Below are positions 34,232 through 42,293 of a DNA stretch of 64,000 nucleotides, one piece after another (positions within the stretch are counted from its first letter, which is position 1; each line of letters starts with the position of its first letter). Position numbers and translations under genes: made by a program. Under the pieces are notes generated by a model. It was not told where the DNA came from, searched no databases, and saw nothing but the letters and a program-made list of their open reading frames with translations. The DNA is from Robiginitalea myxolifaciens (GTDB lineage: Bacteria; Bacteroidota; Bacteroidia; Flavobacteriales; Flavobacteriaceae), in contig NZ_FOYQ01000001.1 in NCBI RefSeq assembly GCF_900115205.1, positions 523,240 to 587,239 of the forward strand, written 5' to 3'.

Positions 34232-36214
34232 TTGAAATTCCTTGATTACCAAATCGTTGTATTGTGCCAGGCGGGTTTTCAATCCAATGTAATCCTTTAC
34301 CTGTATCAAATCTTCTACCTCCAAAGCGGGTTGCTCTTCCTCACCTTTCTGGGTCATTTCACTAATCAGGTCATGAATCAGCTGCATGCGCATACTCAGT
34401 ACGGTCTGGGTCAGGCGTAATTCAATATCCGCCTCTTTGGGTTTTACATAAATATCTTTGCGTTCCCAGCCGTGTAACTCGTGGAGTGTTTCCTGCATGA
34501 TCAAATCGGATACCAGGGCACCCTGTTCTTCGTCAAGTCCTTTTATCCAGGAATCCACCCGGAAGGCCTCATTGTTTACGAGTTCCCGAATCAACTCCGC
34601 ATAAAGATTGCGGAACTTGGGGTTCGAAAATTCGATTTCGTCTTCCTGGAGGTCCAGGAATATTTTTTCACTTACCGTGCGTTGCTCTTCCCGAGGCATT
34701 AGTTCCAATTCGCCTTCAGAATTTTCCGTTTGCACGTATTCGGTAAACTGGACCTTTTCACTTCCGTATTGCAATAGAATTTTCAGGATCTCGCGCTCGT
34801 GCACATCGTGAACGCTAACCTTGTCGGCCTGGGCCGTGCGCATAACTTCCATCGGCGGCTGAGGTGCAGGCTTTCGCGCCGCCTCCTGCTGTTGCTTGCG
34901 ACCCATTTGGGCCAGGGTATTAAAGAGCACGTCTTCGCTGATATTCATTAGAGAGGCACACTCCTGAATATAGACTTCCCGCTTAATCCTGTCGGGAATC
35001 CGGCTTATGCTGCTGACAATATCCCGGATGGTTTCGGCCCGTTTAATGGGATCATTGGCTGCCTCACGGGTCAAAAGCGTTGTTTTGAACTGGATAAAAT
35101 CCTGGGCATTTTCCGCCAGGTATGCCTCTATGCCTTCCCGGGTATTCTTGCGGGCAAAACTATCGGGGTCCTCCCCTTCAGGAAAACTGCAAACCCGGAC
35201 ATTCATCCCCTCTTCCAGAATTAAATCAATTCCGCGAAGCGATGCCCTCAGGCCCGCGGCATCCCCATCAAATAGCACGACGATATTGCTCGTAAGTCTG
35301 CGGATGAGCCGTATCTGTTCCGGGGTTAGCGCCGTTCCACTGGAAGCTACTACATTTTCGATTCCGCTCTGATGCATCTGGATTACATCCGTGTACCCTT
35401 CGACCAGGTAGCAAACATCTTCCTTCGCGATTGCCTTTTTGGCGAGGTAGATCCCGTAGAGCACCTTACTCTTGTGATAGATATCGCTTTCGGGGGAGTT
35501 CAGGTATTTGGCAACCTTCTTATCCGAACTCAAGGTCCTGCCCCCAAAACCAAGGATGCGCCCACTCAACGAACGTATGGGAAACATAACTCTACCCTTG
35601 AAACGATCGAATTTTCGTGTTTCCCCGCCTGGTTCCCGAGGATCCTTGACAATGGTGAGCCCCGTCTTTTCCAGAAATTCCAACTGATAGCCTTCCTCGA
35701 GGGCGGCATTCGTGAGGGCATCCCAGGAATCCGGGTTGTACCCCAGCGCAAAGGTCCTTATCGTCTGATCCGAAAACCCGCGTTCCTTAAAATAACTCAG
35801 GCCAATGGCCTTCCCCTGTTCCGATTCCCACAGGGTCTTTTCGTAATAGCTGCTGGCAAATTCGGTTACCAGCATCATACTTTCCCTTTCGCTGGCTTTT
35901 TCCTTTTCCTGGTCGGTTTGCTGGGTTTCCTCGATTTCGATCTGGTATTTCTTGGCCAGATAGCGAATCGCTTCGGGATAGGTAAAGTGCTCGTGTTCCA
36001 TTAAAAAGGCCACTACATTCCCGCCTTTGCCACTACTGAAGTCTTTCCAGATCTGCTTAACGGGGGAAACCATAAAGCTGGGGGTGCGCTCATCGGTAAA
36101 AGGGCTTAACCCCTTGAAGTTGGAGCCCGACTTTTTGAGATTCACGAAATCACCGATCACCTCCTCCACCCGGGCGGTTTCGTAAACGCGATCAATGGTA
36201 CTTCTCGAAATCAT
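34229..36214 (-). CDS. dnaG: DNA primase DnaG with degenerate zinc-binding domain
   Basis: From the ATG at 36214 the protein has 661 residues. The Toprim core is intact (LVEGYTDVIQMH, VVLFDGDAAGLRAS), as are the RNA-polymerase domain blocks RGFSDQTIRTFALGY and MFPIRSLSGRILGFGGR. The N-terminal CHC2 domain keeps its fold (GLSPFTDERTPSFMVSP, WKDFSSGKGGNVVAFLMEHE). However, the zinc ligands Cys-x2-His and Cys-x2-Cys are replaced by Ser 37, Thr 40, Asp 58 and Ser 61. The enzyme makes primers for replication. The zinc domain normally contributes to template recognition, so this primase must work without the metal. A Met four codons upstream (36226) lies in a promoter box and is less likely as start. 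Confidence 0.93.
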   Translation of the reverse strand: MISRSTIDRVYETARVEEVIGDFVNLKKSGSNFKGLSPFTDERTPSFMVSPVKQIWKDFSSGKGGNVVAFLMEHEHFTYPEAIRYLAKKYQIEIEETQQTDQEKEKASERESMMLVTEFASSYYEKTLWESEQGKAIGLSYFKERGFSDQTIRTFALGYNPDSWDALTNAALEEGYQLEFLEKTGLTIVKDPREPGGETRKFDRFKGRVMFPIRSLSGRILGFGGRTLSSDKKVAKYLNSPESDIYHKSKVLYGIYLAKKAIAKEDVCYLVEGYTDVIQMHQSGIENVVASSGTALTPEQIRLIRRLTSNIVVLFDGDAAGLRASLRGIDLILEEGMNVRVCSFPEGEDPDSFARKNTREGIEAYLAENAQDFIQFKTTLLTREAANDPIKRAETIRDIVSSISRIPDRIKREVYIQECASLMNISEDVLFNTLAQMGRKQQQEAARKPAPQPPMEVMRTAQADKVSVHDVHEREILKILLQYGSEKVQFTEYVQTENSEGELELMPREEQRTVSEKIFLDLQEDEIEFSNPKFRNLYAELIRELVNNEAFRVDSWIKGLDEEQGALVSDLIMQETLHELHGWERKDIYVKPKEADIELRLTQTVLSMRMQLIHDLISEMTQKGEEEQPALEVEDLIQVKDYIGLKTRLAQYNDLVIKEFQ

Positions 36215-36223
36215 GGCGGGGTA

Positions 36224-36231
36224 CAAATGTA
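36224..36231 (-). promoter_or_regulatory. Candidate -7 element of dnaG
   Basis: TACATTTG on the minus strand matches TAnnTTTG exactly. It overlaps the upstream in-frame ATG at 36226, which favours the ATG at 36214. The resulting leader would be very short, and no TTTG occurs at the expected -33 spacing, so the call is tentative. Confidence 0.4.
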
Positions 36232-36269
36232 GCCCCTAAAAATAGCAAATCGGGTTGGGTTGGAAAAGC

Positions 36270-36300
36270 AAAAAGACGCCTGGAATACAGACGCCTTTTT
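36270..36300 (-). terminator. Strand-specific intrinsic terminator after outer-membrane protein gene
   Basis: On the minus strand AAAAAGGCGTCTG pairs with CAGGCGTCTTTTT as an unbroken 13-bp stem with two G-U pairs and a 5-nt loop. On the plus strand both wobbles become A-C mismatches. It ends transcription coming from the gene at 36341. Confidence 0.75.
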
Positions 36301-36340
36301 CAAAGTGGAGTGATGCTCCGCTAATAGATGAAGCTAACTC

Positions 36341-37402
36341 TTATAAGTCAAATCGCAGTCCCAGGGAGATATTGCGCTGTTCTACAGCGGCATCCTGGAA
36401 TATCGGATTCAGGTCGTATTTAACGTAAAGCAGAACTCCCTCTACTCCGGCGTAGGCACTCAACCCATAGATAAAATCACTGGTGTTGTACCTTCCTTTG
36501 AGTTTGTCCTTTCGGTTATCCCCGTTCTCGCTGTATTTGAGTTTTTGACGGGATCCCAAATTAATACCTGCATACCCACCAAACCCGATACGGAATTGAT
36601 TGTGCAGGGAGTAACGCACGCGATCCTCATACTCTTTGAACTTTGATGGCCCAAATTCGAAATGCAGGGGGAAAACCAGGTTATCCATGCGGAATTTCGA
36701 TTTATCCAGATCAAATTCGAATTCTTCGAGGCGGGTTTCCCCGTTGTCCCGGACAAAGTATTGGTTGTTCTCTGGCTTGAGTCCATTGAACTGGAAAGAA
36801 AATCCATAGTTTATCCGCATGAAATTGGAGTTCTTGAAAACACGGGTTCTCCACCCATAACCAATTTCAAAGAAACGGCTGCCTCCAAGGCGATATGGGG
36901 AATCCTCCAGGTTCTCACCATCGATGATGGCGTTGTTCAGACCAAAGGCAAAAACCAGGTCGGAATAGGTTCGGCGGTCGTACTTGAAATCGCGGTCGCT
37001 TTTCCAGTGTACCCAGGATCCTTCTCCGAAACCGAAATCGACTTCAATGTATTCCACATTATCCTCTTCTTCCGGATCTTCGGCTACCTCTCCGGCATTT
37101 CTTTCGAGCAGCGCGATCTCGCGATCGATCATCTGTCGGCGATCTTCAATGTTCAGTGCGCGCTTCTCAGCAGCTTCCTGCTTGAGTCGCTGCGCTTCTT
37201 CCGAATTAATTTCCCCGGCCTCGAGGCGTTTCTCGATATCCAGGATTTCCATTTTCAGGGCTTCTTTCTCCGAGATCTCAACTTGTTCCCGAGCTTCTCG
37301 CAGTTGCTCGATTCGATCGGAATAATCTCCTTCCTGCGCCAGGACCGAACTTGCGATGAGGCAACATATAAAGACGATAGTAGTGCGTAAAATGTGATTC
37401 AT
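36341..37402 (-). CDS. Predicted outer-membrane beta-barrel protein with periplasmic coiled coil
   Basis: The 353-residue protein has a Sec signal (about 1-22, ending VLAQ). A heptad-rich charged coiled coil follows (about 28-105, with RIEQLREAREQVEISEKEAL), then an acidic linker DPEEEDNVEYIEVDFGFG. The C-terminal 220 residues are rich in alternating aromatic strands and end ISLGLRFDL, a terminal Phe-x-Leu pattern typical of outer-membrane barrels. I do not recognise a named family. It lies 86 bp downstream of the anti-sigma gene and may be a target of that sigma factor. It ends with a clear terminator. Confidence 0.6.
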   Translation of the reverse strand: MNHILRTTIVFICCLIASSVLAQEGDYSDRIEQLREAREQVEISEKEALKMEILDIEKRLEAGEINSEEAQRLKQEAAEKRALNIEDRRQMIDREIALLERNAGEVAEDPEEEDNVEYIEVDFGFGEGSWVHWKSDRDFKYDRRTYSDLVFAFGLNNAIIDGENLEDSPYRLGGSRFFEIGYGWRTRVFKNSNFMRINYGFSFQFNGLKPENNQYFVRDNGETRLEEFEFDLDKSKFRMDNLVFPLHFEFGPSKFKEYEDRVRYSLHNQFRIGFGGYAGINLGSRQKLKYSENGDNRKDKLKGRYNTSDFIYGLSAYAGVEGVLLYVKYDLNPIFQDAAVEQRNISLGLRFDL

Positions 37403-37421
37403 GATGTAGTGATTTGATGAG

Positions 37422-37470
37422 TGATGAATAAACTAGGCTTGATGATTAAATTTTGATTGATGAATAAACT
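37422..37470. repeat. 13-bp direct repeat upstream of the outer-membrane protein gene
   Basis: TGATGAATAAACT occurs at 37422-37434 and 37458-37470, 36 bp apart. Further TGATGA and ATTGATT words occur between and around them. It may be a regulator site or a duplicated leader segment. Confidence 0.45.
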
Positions 37471-37488
37471 TCTGTTGGATTATGCGGT

Positions 37489-38244
37489 TTATTGATTGCG
37501 TTGTGCCATCGCCAGGCGCACTTTGGTAAACCGACTTTTTAACTGATCAAACAATTCTTCGCGAAAACTGCGATCGAGTTCCACCTCAACCTCGCTGAGC
37601 AAGGCCGTGGCATCGACGGTTCCTGTATTACTAATTTTCGGGGCACCCGCCAGGGCAACTTCAGCCTCGCGCAACAGGGAATCGATGGTAGCATCGCTAA
37701 TCTGCTCGCCATCCGACTCCAGTACAGCCAACCGTGTTAGCAGGCTGTCGATCTCCCGATCAATACGCTGATTCATCAGGATACTGTCCGATTCTATGTT
37801 GGAGTTTTCGGATTCCATAGCGAGGACTTCCTCCTTGATTGGCTCAGGCTTGATCCCGCCGTAAAGAATTTCTTCACGCTTCTTTTCTACTTCCGGGGCG
37901 ATATCCTCCTGGATATCCTGCTCGTCAGGTAAGACCGACTCCCCTTCGTTTTCCGAACGCTCCGGTTGTTGCTTATCTTCTTCTGATACTTTTTCAGTTT
38001 CCGGGCTAACCACTACCTCCTGGGTTGGCGGTAATTCTGCCCCCTGAAAAAGAACAGTCCGAAGTGCCAGGAAGAGGACCACGGCTGCAGCCACCGCATA
38101 CATCCAGGGCTTGATTATGGCTTGCTTGCGCTTTGGCTCAGGCCCCAGTTGGGAGGCAATACGATCCCAGCTATCTGCGGCTGGCGTGATCTTGCGGTCG
38201 CGAAGTTTCTCGCGAAGGTTCTTTTCAAATTCAACGGGTGCCAT
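37489..38244 (-). CDS. Membrane-anchored protein, probable anti-sigma factor
   Basis: From the ATG at 38244 the protein has 251 residues. A cytoplasmic N-terminus (EFEKNLREKLRDRKITPAADSWDRIASQLG) precedes one transmembrane helix (about residues 47-64, WMYAVAAAVVLFLALRTVLF). An acidic, Glu-rich, probably unstructured periplasmic part (about 70-200) and a helical end follow. The gene overlaps the ECF sigma gene by 14 nt. Flavobacterial ECF operons often have this layout, with the N-terminal part binding the sigma factor. The longer open frame to 38385 lies within the sigma gene and is not the real start. The anti-sigma role is inferred from context. Confidence 0.6.
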   Translation of the reverse strand: MAPVEFEKNLREKLRDRKITPAADSWDRIASQLGPEPKRKQAIIKPWMYAVAAAVVLFLALRTVLFQGAELPPTQEVVVSPETEKVSEEDKQQPERSENEGESVLPDEQDIQEDIAPEVEKKREEILYGGIKPEPIKEEVLAMESENSNIESDSILMNQRIDREIDSLLTRLAVLESDGEQISDATIDSLLREAEVALAGAPKISNTGTVDATALLSEVEVELDRSFREELFDQLKSRFTKVRLAMAQRNQ

Positions 38245-38791
38245 AATGTAAATTTTTGTTTTTGGCCAGGTACTCCTGCAATAATTTTCGTGCCTTGTAC
38301 AACTGCGATTTTGAAGTACTCTCACTGATATCGAGCATGTCTGCAATCTCGCTGTGCTTGTAACCCTCAACCGCATAGAGCACAAAAACGGTTCGGTAGC
38401 CTTCCGGAAGGGAATCGATCATTTTTTCGATCTCTTCGACTTCGAGGAAGTCAGAGGACTGCCATTGGATCGTTACGGGTTCGGGAATTTCTTCCTCGAA
38501 AACGACAAATTGCTTTTTGCGTAAAAAGTCAATGGCTTGTCGTACCATGATCCGGCGAACCCAACCTTCAAAACTCCCTTCGAAGCGATAGGATTCCAGG
38601 CGTTGGAAAACCTTCACAAAACCTTCGATCATTACGTCTTCGGCGTAGTGCAGATCGGGTATGTACCGCCTGCAGACCGCCAGCATGGTGGGAGCCATAC
38701 TCTCGTACAAGGCGTGCTGGGCTTCCCGGTTACCGGAGCGAGCCTTTTCCACCAGGCTTCGTTCATTGCGAAAGAGCGAAATAATCTTCAC
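38231..38791 (-). CDS. RNA polymerase ECF-type sigma-70 factor
   Basis: The 186-residue protein has sigma region 2 (about 20-95: YESMAPTMLAVCRRYIPDLHYAEDVMIEGFVKV and FEGWVRRIMVRQAIDFLRKK) and region 4 (about 125-180: LPEGYRTVFVLYAVEGYKHSEIADMLDISESTSKSQLYKARK). It has no region 1 or 3, as expected for an ECF factor. It probably directs transcription in response to an envelope signal relayed by the overlapping downstream gene. A GGCAACC-N16-CGTCTA element lies upstream and suggests autoregulation. Confidence 0.93.
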   Translation of the reverse strand: MKIISLFRNERSLVEKARSGNREAQHALYESMAPTMLAVCRRYIPDLHYAEDVMIEGFVKVFQRLESYRFEGSFEGWVRRIMVRQAIDFLRKKQFVVFEEEIPEPVTIQWQSSDFLEVEEIEKMIDSLPEGYRTVFVLYAVEGYKHSEIADMLDISESTSKSQLYKARKLLQEYLAKNKNLHYGTR

Positions 38792-38814
38792 GGTTCTCGT
38801 TGGTTTCTATTGGA

Positions 38815-38843
38815 TAGACGGGGCGGTTTTAAAAAAGGTTGCC
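38815..38843 (-). promoter_or_regulatory. Candidate ECF-type promoter of the sigma factor operon
   Basis: On the minus strand GGCAACC (38843-38837) is followed after 16 bp by CGTCTA (38820-38815). An AAC-containing -35 and a CGTC -10 at this spacing are typical of ECF promoters, and the site is 24 bp before the sigma factor ATG. Autoregulation is inferred. Confidence 0.6.
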
Positions 38844-38953
38844 TTAGGGTGAAAAAAATTTAAAATTTTTGAATGGGCTGTTGCCGCTTGTCGATTGCAG
38901 GGGGAAGGATTATCTTGAATTAAGGGGCGAGGGGGACATCCCCAAAATGGAAA

Positions 38954-39931
38954 TTACTGTTTCCGATCCACCACATAATTCACCATCAACTCAAGGGCCT
39001 GCCGGTATTCATTGTTTTCGAATTCTTCGAGCATCTCAAGGGCACTGGCTTTGTACTCCTGCATTTTGGCCTCTGCATATTCCAAACCTCCGGAGTCTTT
39101 TACAAATGCAATTACTTCCTTGACTCGCTTGCGATTTTTATTGTGATTCTTAACAGAATTAATCAACCACTTGCGATCCTTGGGATTGGCCTGGTTCAGG
39201 GCATAGATCAGGGGCAGCGTCATTTTCTGCTCCTTGATATCAATACCAGTAGGTTTCCCGATCCGGTCTTCCCCGTAATCGAATAAATCGTCTTTGATCT
39301 GAAAAGCCATTCCGCAGCGTTCCCCAAAGGTCCTGAAGTACTCTACCCACTTGGAATCCGGTTTTACGGAGGCAGCCCCTAGACTGCAACAGGCAGCAAT
39401 CAGGGTTGCGGTTTTCTGGCGGATAATTTCATAATACACCTCCTCGGTAATGTCCAGGCGACGCGCTTTTTCGATCTGCAGTAATTCCCCTTCACTAATC
39501 TCCCGCATGGCTACCGAAATTATTTTCAGAAGGTCAAAATCGTCGTGATCTACCGAAAGGAGCATCCCCCGGGCTAGCAGGAAATCACCGACCAGGACGG
39601 CAATTTTATTTTTCCAGAGGGCATTGATCGAAAAGAATCCCCTGCGCTTGTAGCTTTCGTCTACCACATCGTCATGTACAAGACTGGCAGTATGGATCAG
39701 CTCGATAACCGACGCCCCCCGATAGGTACGATCATTGACTTCACCCGCGTTTAGGAGTTTGGCGGTCAGCAGGACAAACATGGGTCGCATCTGCTTCCCC
39801 TTGCGATTTACAATATAGTAGGTGATCCGGTTGAGGAGAGGGACCTGGGAAGACATCGACTGGTGGAACTTCTTTTCGAAGAGTTCCATTTCGGCCTCAA
39901 TGGGTTCCCGGATTTGCGCGCTGATCTTCAA
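38954..39931 (-). CDS. Polyprenyl diphosphate synthase (IspB-type trans-isoprenyl synthase)
   Basis: The 325-residue enzyme has the first Asp-rich motif as LVHDDVVDES (near residue 89), the second as FQIKDDLFDYGED, and GKQMRPMFVLLTAKLL and GKPTGIDIKEQKMTLPLIYAL. These fit long-chain trans-prenyl synthases that build the side chain of respiratory quinones, menaquinone in this phylum. Chain length cannot be read reliably. It is 102 bp downstream of rlmN on the same strand. Confidence 0.92.
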   Translation of the reverse strand: MKISAQIREPIEAEMELFEKKFHQSMSSQVPLLNRITYYIVNRKGKQMRPMFVLLTAKLLNAGEVNDRTYRGASVIELIHTASLVHDDVVDESYKRRGFFSINALWKNKIAVLVGDFLLARGMLLSVDHDDFDLLKIISVAMREISEGELLQIEKARRLDITEEVYYEIIRQKTATLIAACCSLGAASVKPDSKWVEYFRTFGERCGMAFQIKDDLFDYGEDRIGKPTGIDIKEQKMTLPLIYALNQANPKDRKWLINSVKNHNKNRKRVKEVIAFVKDSGGLEYAEAKMQEYKASALEMLEEFENNEYRQALELMVNYVVDRKQ

Positions 39932-40033
39932 GAATTGCGAATTTGGAAGGCCTGCTTTTTGGCCGTATAAAAGTACGGAAAATACAGGGATAAGCCCTTA
40001 GGGAACGGATTTCAAATTCCCACCGAAAGCAGA

Positions 40034-41092
40034 TCAGGAATCCTTGGGTACCGACTTATTTGCCAACTGTCCGCAGGCCGCATCGATATCCTTACCCCGG
40101 GAGCGTCTGACGGTCACCGTAATTCCCACATCCTCCAGGGCCGTAATGTACATTTGTAGCGCTTTTTCAGAAGCCTGTTGGAAGGCCCCTCCGTCAATAG
40201 GATTGTATTCAATAAGGTTCACCTTACAGGGGGCAGCCCGGCAAAAATCCAGTAAAGCCTGCACATCTTCCGGGGTATCGTTAATCCCTTTCCAGACAAT
40301 GTATTCATAGGTGACCCGGCTTTTGGTTTTCTCATACCAGTAAGCGACCGCCTCTTTTAATTGATCGAGTCCCATCCGGGCATTGAATGGCATGATATCC
40401 GTCCTCACGGCATCCCTTGCGGCATGTAGCGACACAGCCAATCCAAAGCGGGGCTGCTCATCGGCCATTTTTTTCATGATTTTGGGCACCCCGGAAGTAG
40501 ACACCGTTATGCGGCGCGGAGCCATATTCAGACCATCTTCCGCCGTGATGCGCTCAATGGCCTTCATGACATTGTTGTAATTCATAAGCGGCTCCCCCAT
40601 CCCCATAAATACGATATTGGAGAGCGGTCGTCCAAAGTAATGGCGGCTTTGCTGGTCAATTACAAAAACCTGGTCGTAAATCTCATCGGGATTCAGGTTG
40701 CGCATTCGCTTCAGGCTGGCTGTTGCACAGAACCGGCAATCCAGGCTGCAACCCACCTGGCTGGAGACGCAGGCGGTTGTTCGGTTTTCAGTGGGAATCA
40801 GTACAGACTCCACCAGCAAACCATCGTGGAGTTGCACGGCGTTTTTTATGGTTCCATCCGCACTGCGCTGCATCTGGTCCACGGCAACCTTGTGAATGGC
40901 AAATTCCCTGGAGAGCTCTTCCCGCAATTCAAGGGGAAGGTTGGTCATGTCCTCAAATCCGCCTTTACCCTTGGTCCACAGCCACTGGTAAACCTGGTCG
41001 CCACGGAAAGCCGGGCGGCCCTGCTCTTTAAAAAATGTACGGAGTTCCTCCCGGCTCAAGGCACGTATATCCTTTTTGACGGGCTGGCTCAT
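40034..41092 (-). CDS. rlmN: Dual-specificity 23S rRNA/tRNA adenine-C2 methyltransferase RlmN
   Basis: The 352-residue radical SAM enzyme has the iron-sulfur motif C115-SLD-C119-RF-C122. The C-terminal Cys 340 in DAACGQLA receives or resolves the methyl group. Other signatures are FMGMGEPLMNYNNV and SLHAARD. It methylates A2503 of 23S rRNA and A37 of some tRNAs. The gene is 3 bp after queA, so both RNA-modifying enzymes share a transcript. Confidence 0.96.
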   Translation of the reverse strand: MSQPVKKDIRALSREELRTFFKEQGRPAFRGDQVYQWLWTKGKGGFEDMTNLPLELREELSREFAIHKVAVDQMQRSADGTIKNAVQLHDGLLVESVLIPTENRTTACVSSQVGCSLDCRFCATASLKRMRNLNPDEIYDQVFVIDQQSRHYFGRPLSNIVFMGMGEPLMNYNNVMKAIERITAEDGLNMAPRRITVSTSGVPKIMKKMADEQPRFGLAVSLHAARDAVRTDIMPFNARMGLDQLKEAVAYWYEKTKSRVTYEYIVWKGINDTPEDVQALLDFCRAAPCKVNLIEYNPIDGGAFQQASEKALQMYITALEDVGITVTVRRSRGKDIDAACGQLANKSVPKDS

Positions 41093-41095
41093 GGC

Positions 41096-42145
41096 TTAGA
41101 GAATTAGCATCGCGTCTCCGTAGGAGTAGAAGCGATACTGTTCCAGGATAGCCTCCTTGTAGGCGCGCTTCATCAGGTCGTGGCCCATAAAGGCACTAAC
41201 CATCATTAACAGGGTAGACTTAGGCAGGTGGAAGTTGGTCACCATGCTGGTCGCAATGCTGAAATCGTACGGAGGGAAAATGAATTTATTGGTCCATCCT
41301 TCATGAGTATTCAGCGTGTGCTCAGAGGACACAGCGCTTTCCAGGCCGCGCATTACGGTTGTTCCGATAGCACAGACCTTACGCTTGTTCTTTTTGGCCC
41401 GGTTCACGATTTCCGTAGCCCGCTCATCGATGATCAGCTCCTCGCTGTCCATCTTGTGCTTGCTCAGGTCCTCCACCTCAACAGGGCTGAAGGTCCCAAG
41501 CCCCACGTGCAGGGTAAGTTCTGCAAAATCTATTCCCTTGATTTCAAGGCGCTTGAGCAGGTGCTTGGAAAAGTGGAGTCCGGCAGTTGGTGCAGCTACG
41601 GCACCTTCGTGCTTGGCGTAAATGGTCTGGTAGCGGCTTTCGTCCTCTGGTTCCGGCTCCCGCTTGATGTACTTGGGTAGCGGGGTTTGTCCGAGTTCCC
41701 GCAGCTTGCGGCGGAAATCGGTATACGATCCATCGTAGAGGAAGCGAAGGGTTCGCCCTCGGGAAGTGGTATTATCAATGACTTCGGCAACGAGGGTTTC
41801 ATCCTCTCCGAAATACAATTTATTTCCAATCCGGATTTTCCGGGCTGGATCTACTAAAACGTCCCAGAGACGTTGTTCTTCATTGAGTTCACGCAGCAGG
41901 AATACTTCGATGCGTGCCCCGGTTTTTTCCTTGTTTCCGAACAAACGGGCTGGAAAAACCTTGGTATTGTTGAGCACCATTACATCCCCCTCGTCAAAAT
42001 AATCGATCATATCCTTGAACATCTTGTGCTCAATTTTACCGGTATCCCGGTGGATGACCATGAGTTTGGATTCGTCCCGGTTTTCGGCGGGATATTCGGC
42101 GAGAAGTTCTTTAGGTAATTCGAAGTTAAAATGCGATAGTTTCAT
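41096..42145 (-). CDS. queA: S-adenosylmethionine:tRNA ribosyltransferase-isomerase QueA
   Basis: The 349-residue protein matches QueA along its length: [21 protein letters not shown] near the start, then [12 protein letters not shown], the central [10 protein letters not shown] and the late [19 protein letters not shown]. It builds epoxyqueuosine at the wobble position of tRNAs with GUN anticodons. It is the first gene of the queA-rlmN pair and has a clear promoter. Confidence 0.97.
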   Translation of the reverse strand: MKLSHFNFELPKELLAEYPAENRDESKLMVIHRDTGKIEHKMFKDMIDYFDEGDVMVLNNTKVFPARLFGNKEKTGARIEVFLLRELNEEQRLWDVLVDPARKIRIGNKLYFGEDETLVAEVIDNTTSRGRTLRFLYDGSYTDFRRKLRELGQTPLPKYIKREPEPEDESRYQTIYAKHEGAVAAPTAGLHFSKHLLKRLEIKGIDFAELTLHVGLGTFSPVEVEDLSKHKMDSEELIIDERATEIVNRAKKNKRKVCAIGTTVMRGLESAVSSEHTLNTHEGWTNKFIFPPYDFSIATSMVTNFHLPKSTLLMMVSAFMGHDLMKRAYKEAILEQYRFYSYGDAMLIL

Positions 42146-42178
42146 ATAAAGTGCTGGGCGTTTTCAGTTCGGCGGCAG

Positions 42179-42211
42179 CAAATATACGATCTGCGAACAG
42201 GGGATGTCAAG
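42179..42211 (-). promoter_or_regulatory. Promoter of queA-rlmN
   Basis: On the minus strand TATATTTG (42186-42179) is an exact TAnnTTTG match, and CTTG (42211-42208) lies 21 bp upstream. The start of transcription would be about 27 nt before the queA ATG. Confidence 0.65.
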
Positions 42212-42273
42212 TAAAGTGCAAGTTAATTGCAGTAAAGTGCTCGCTCGGCTTATTAGAAACTGAACGCTCGGCT
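42210..42273. repeat. Two short direct-repeat pairs upstream of the queA promoter
   Basis: AGTAAAGTGC occurs at 42210-42219 and 42231-42240 (21-bp period), and CGCTCGGCT at 42242-42250 and 42265-42273 (23-bp period). They fill the space between the aroA stop and the queA promoter and could be regulator sites or decayed duplications. Confidence 0.45.
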
Positions 42274-42293
42274 ATTGGAAAATGGAGTTTAAG

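Noticed and set aside
36270-36300. Direct repeat or plus-strand terminator
   Set aside because: On the plus strand the stem has two A-C mismatches; it is a good hairpin only on the minus strand, so I list it there.
38869-39123. Plus-strand frame of 84 codons near the end of the prenyl synthase gene
   Set aside because: It overlaps the conserved C-terminus of the synthase and shows no signal, domain or promoter.
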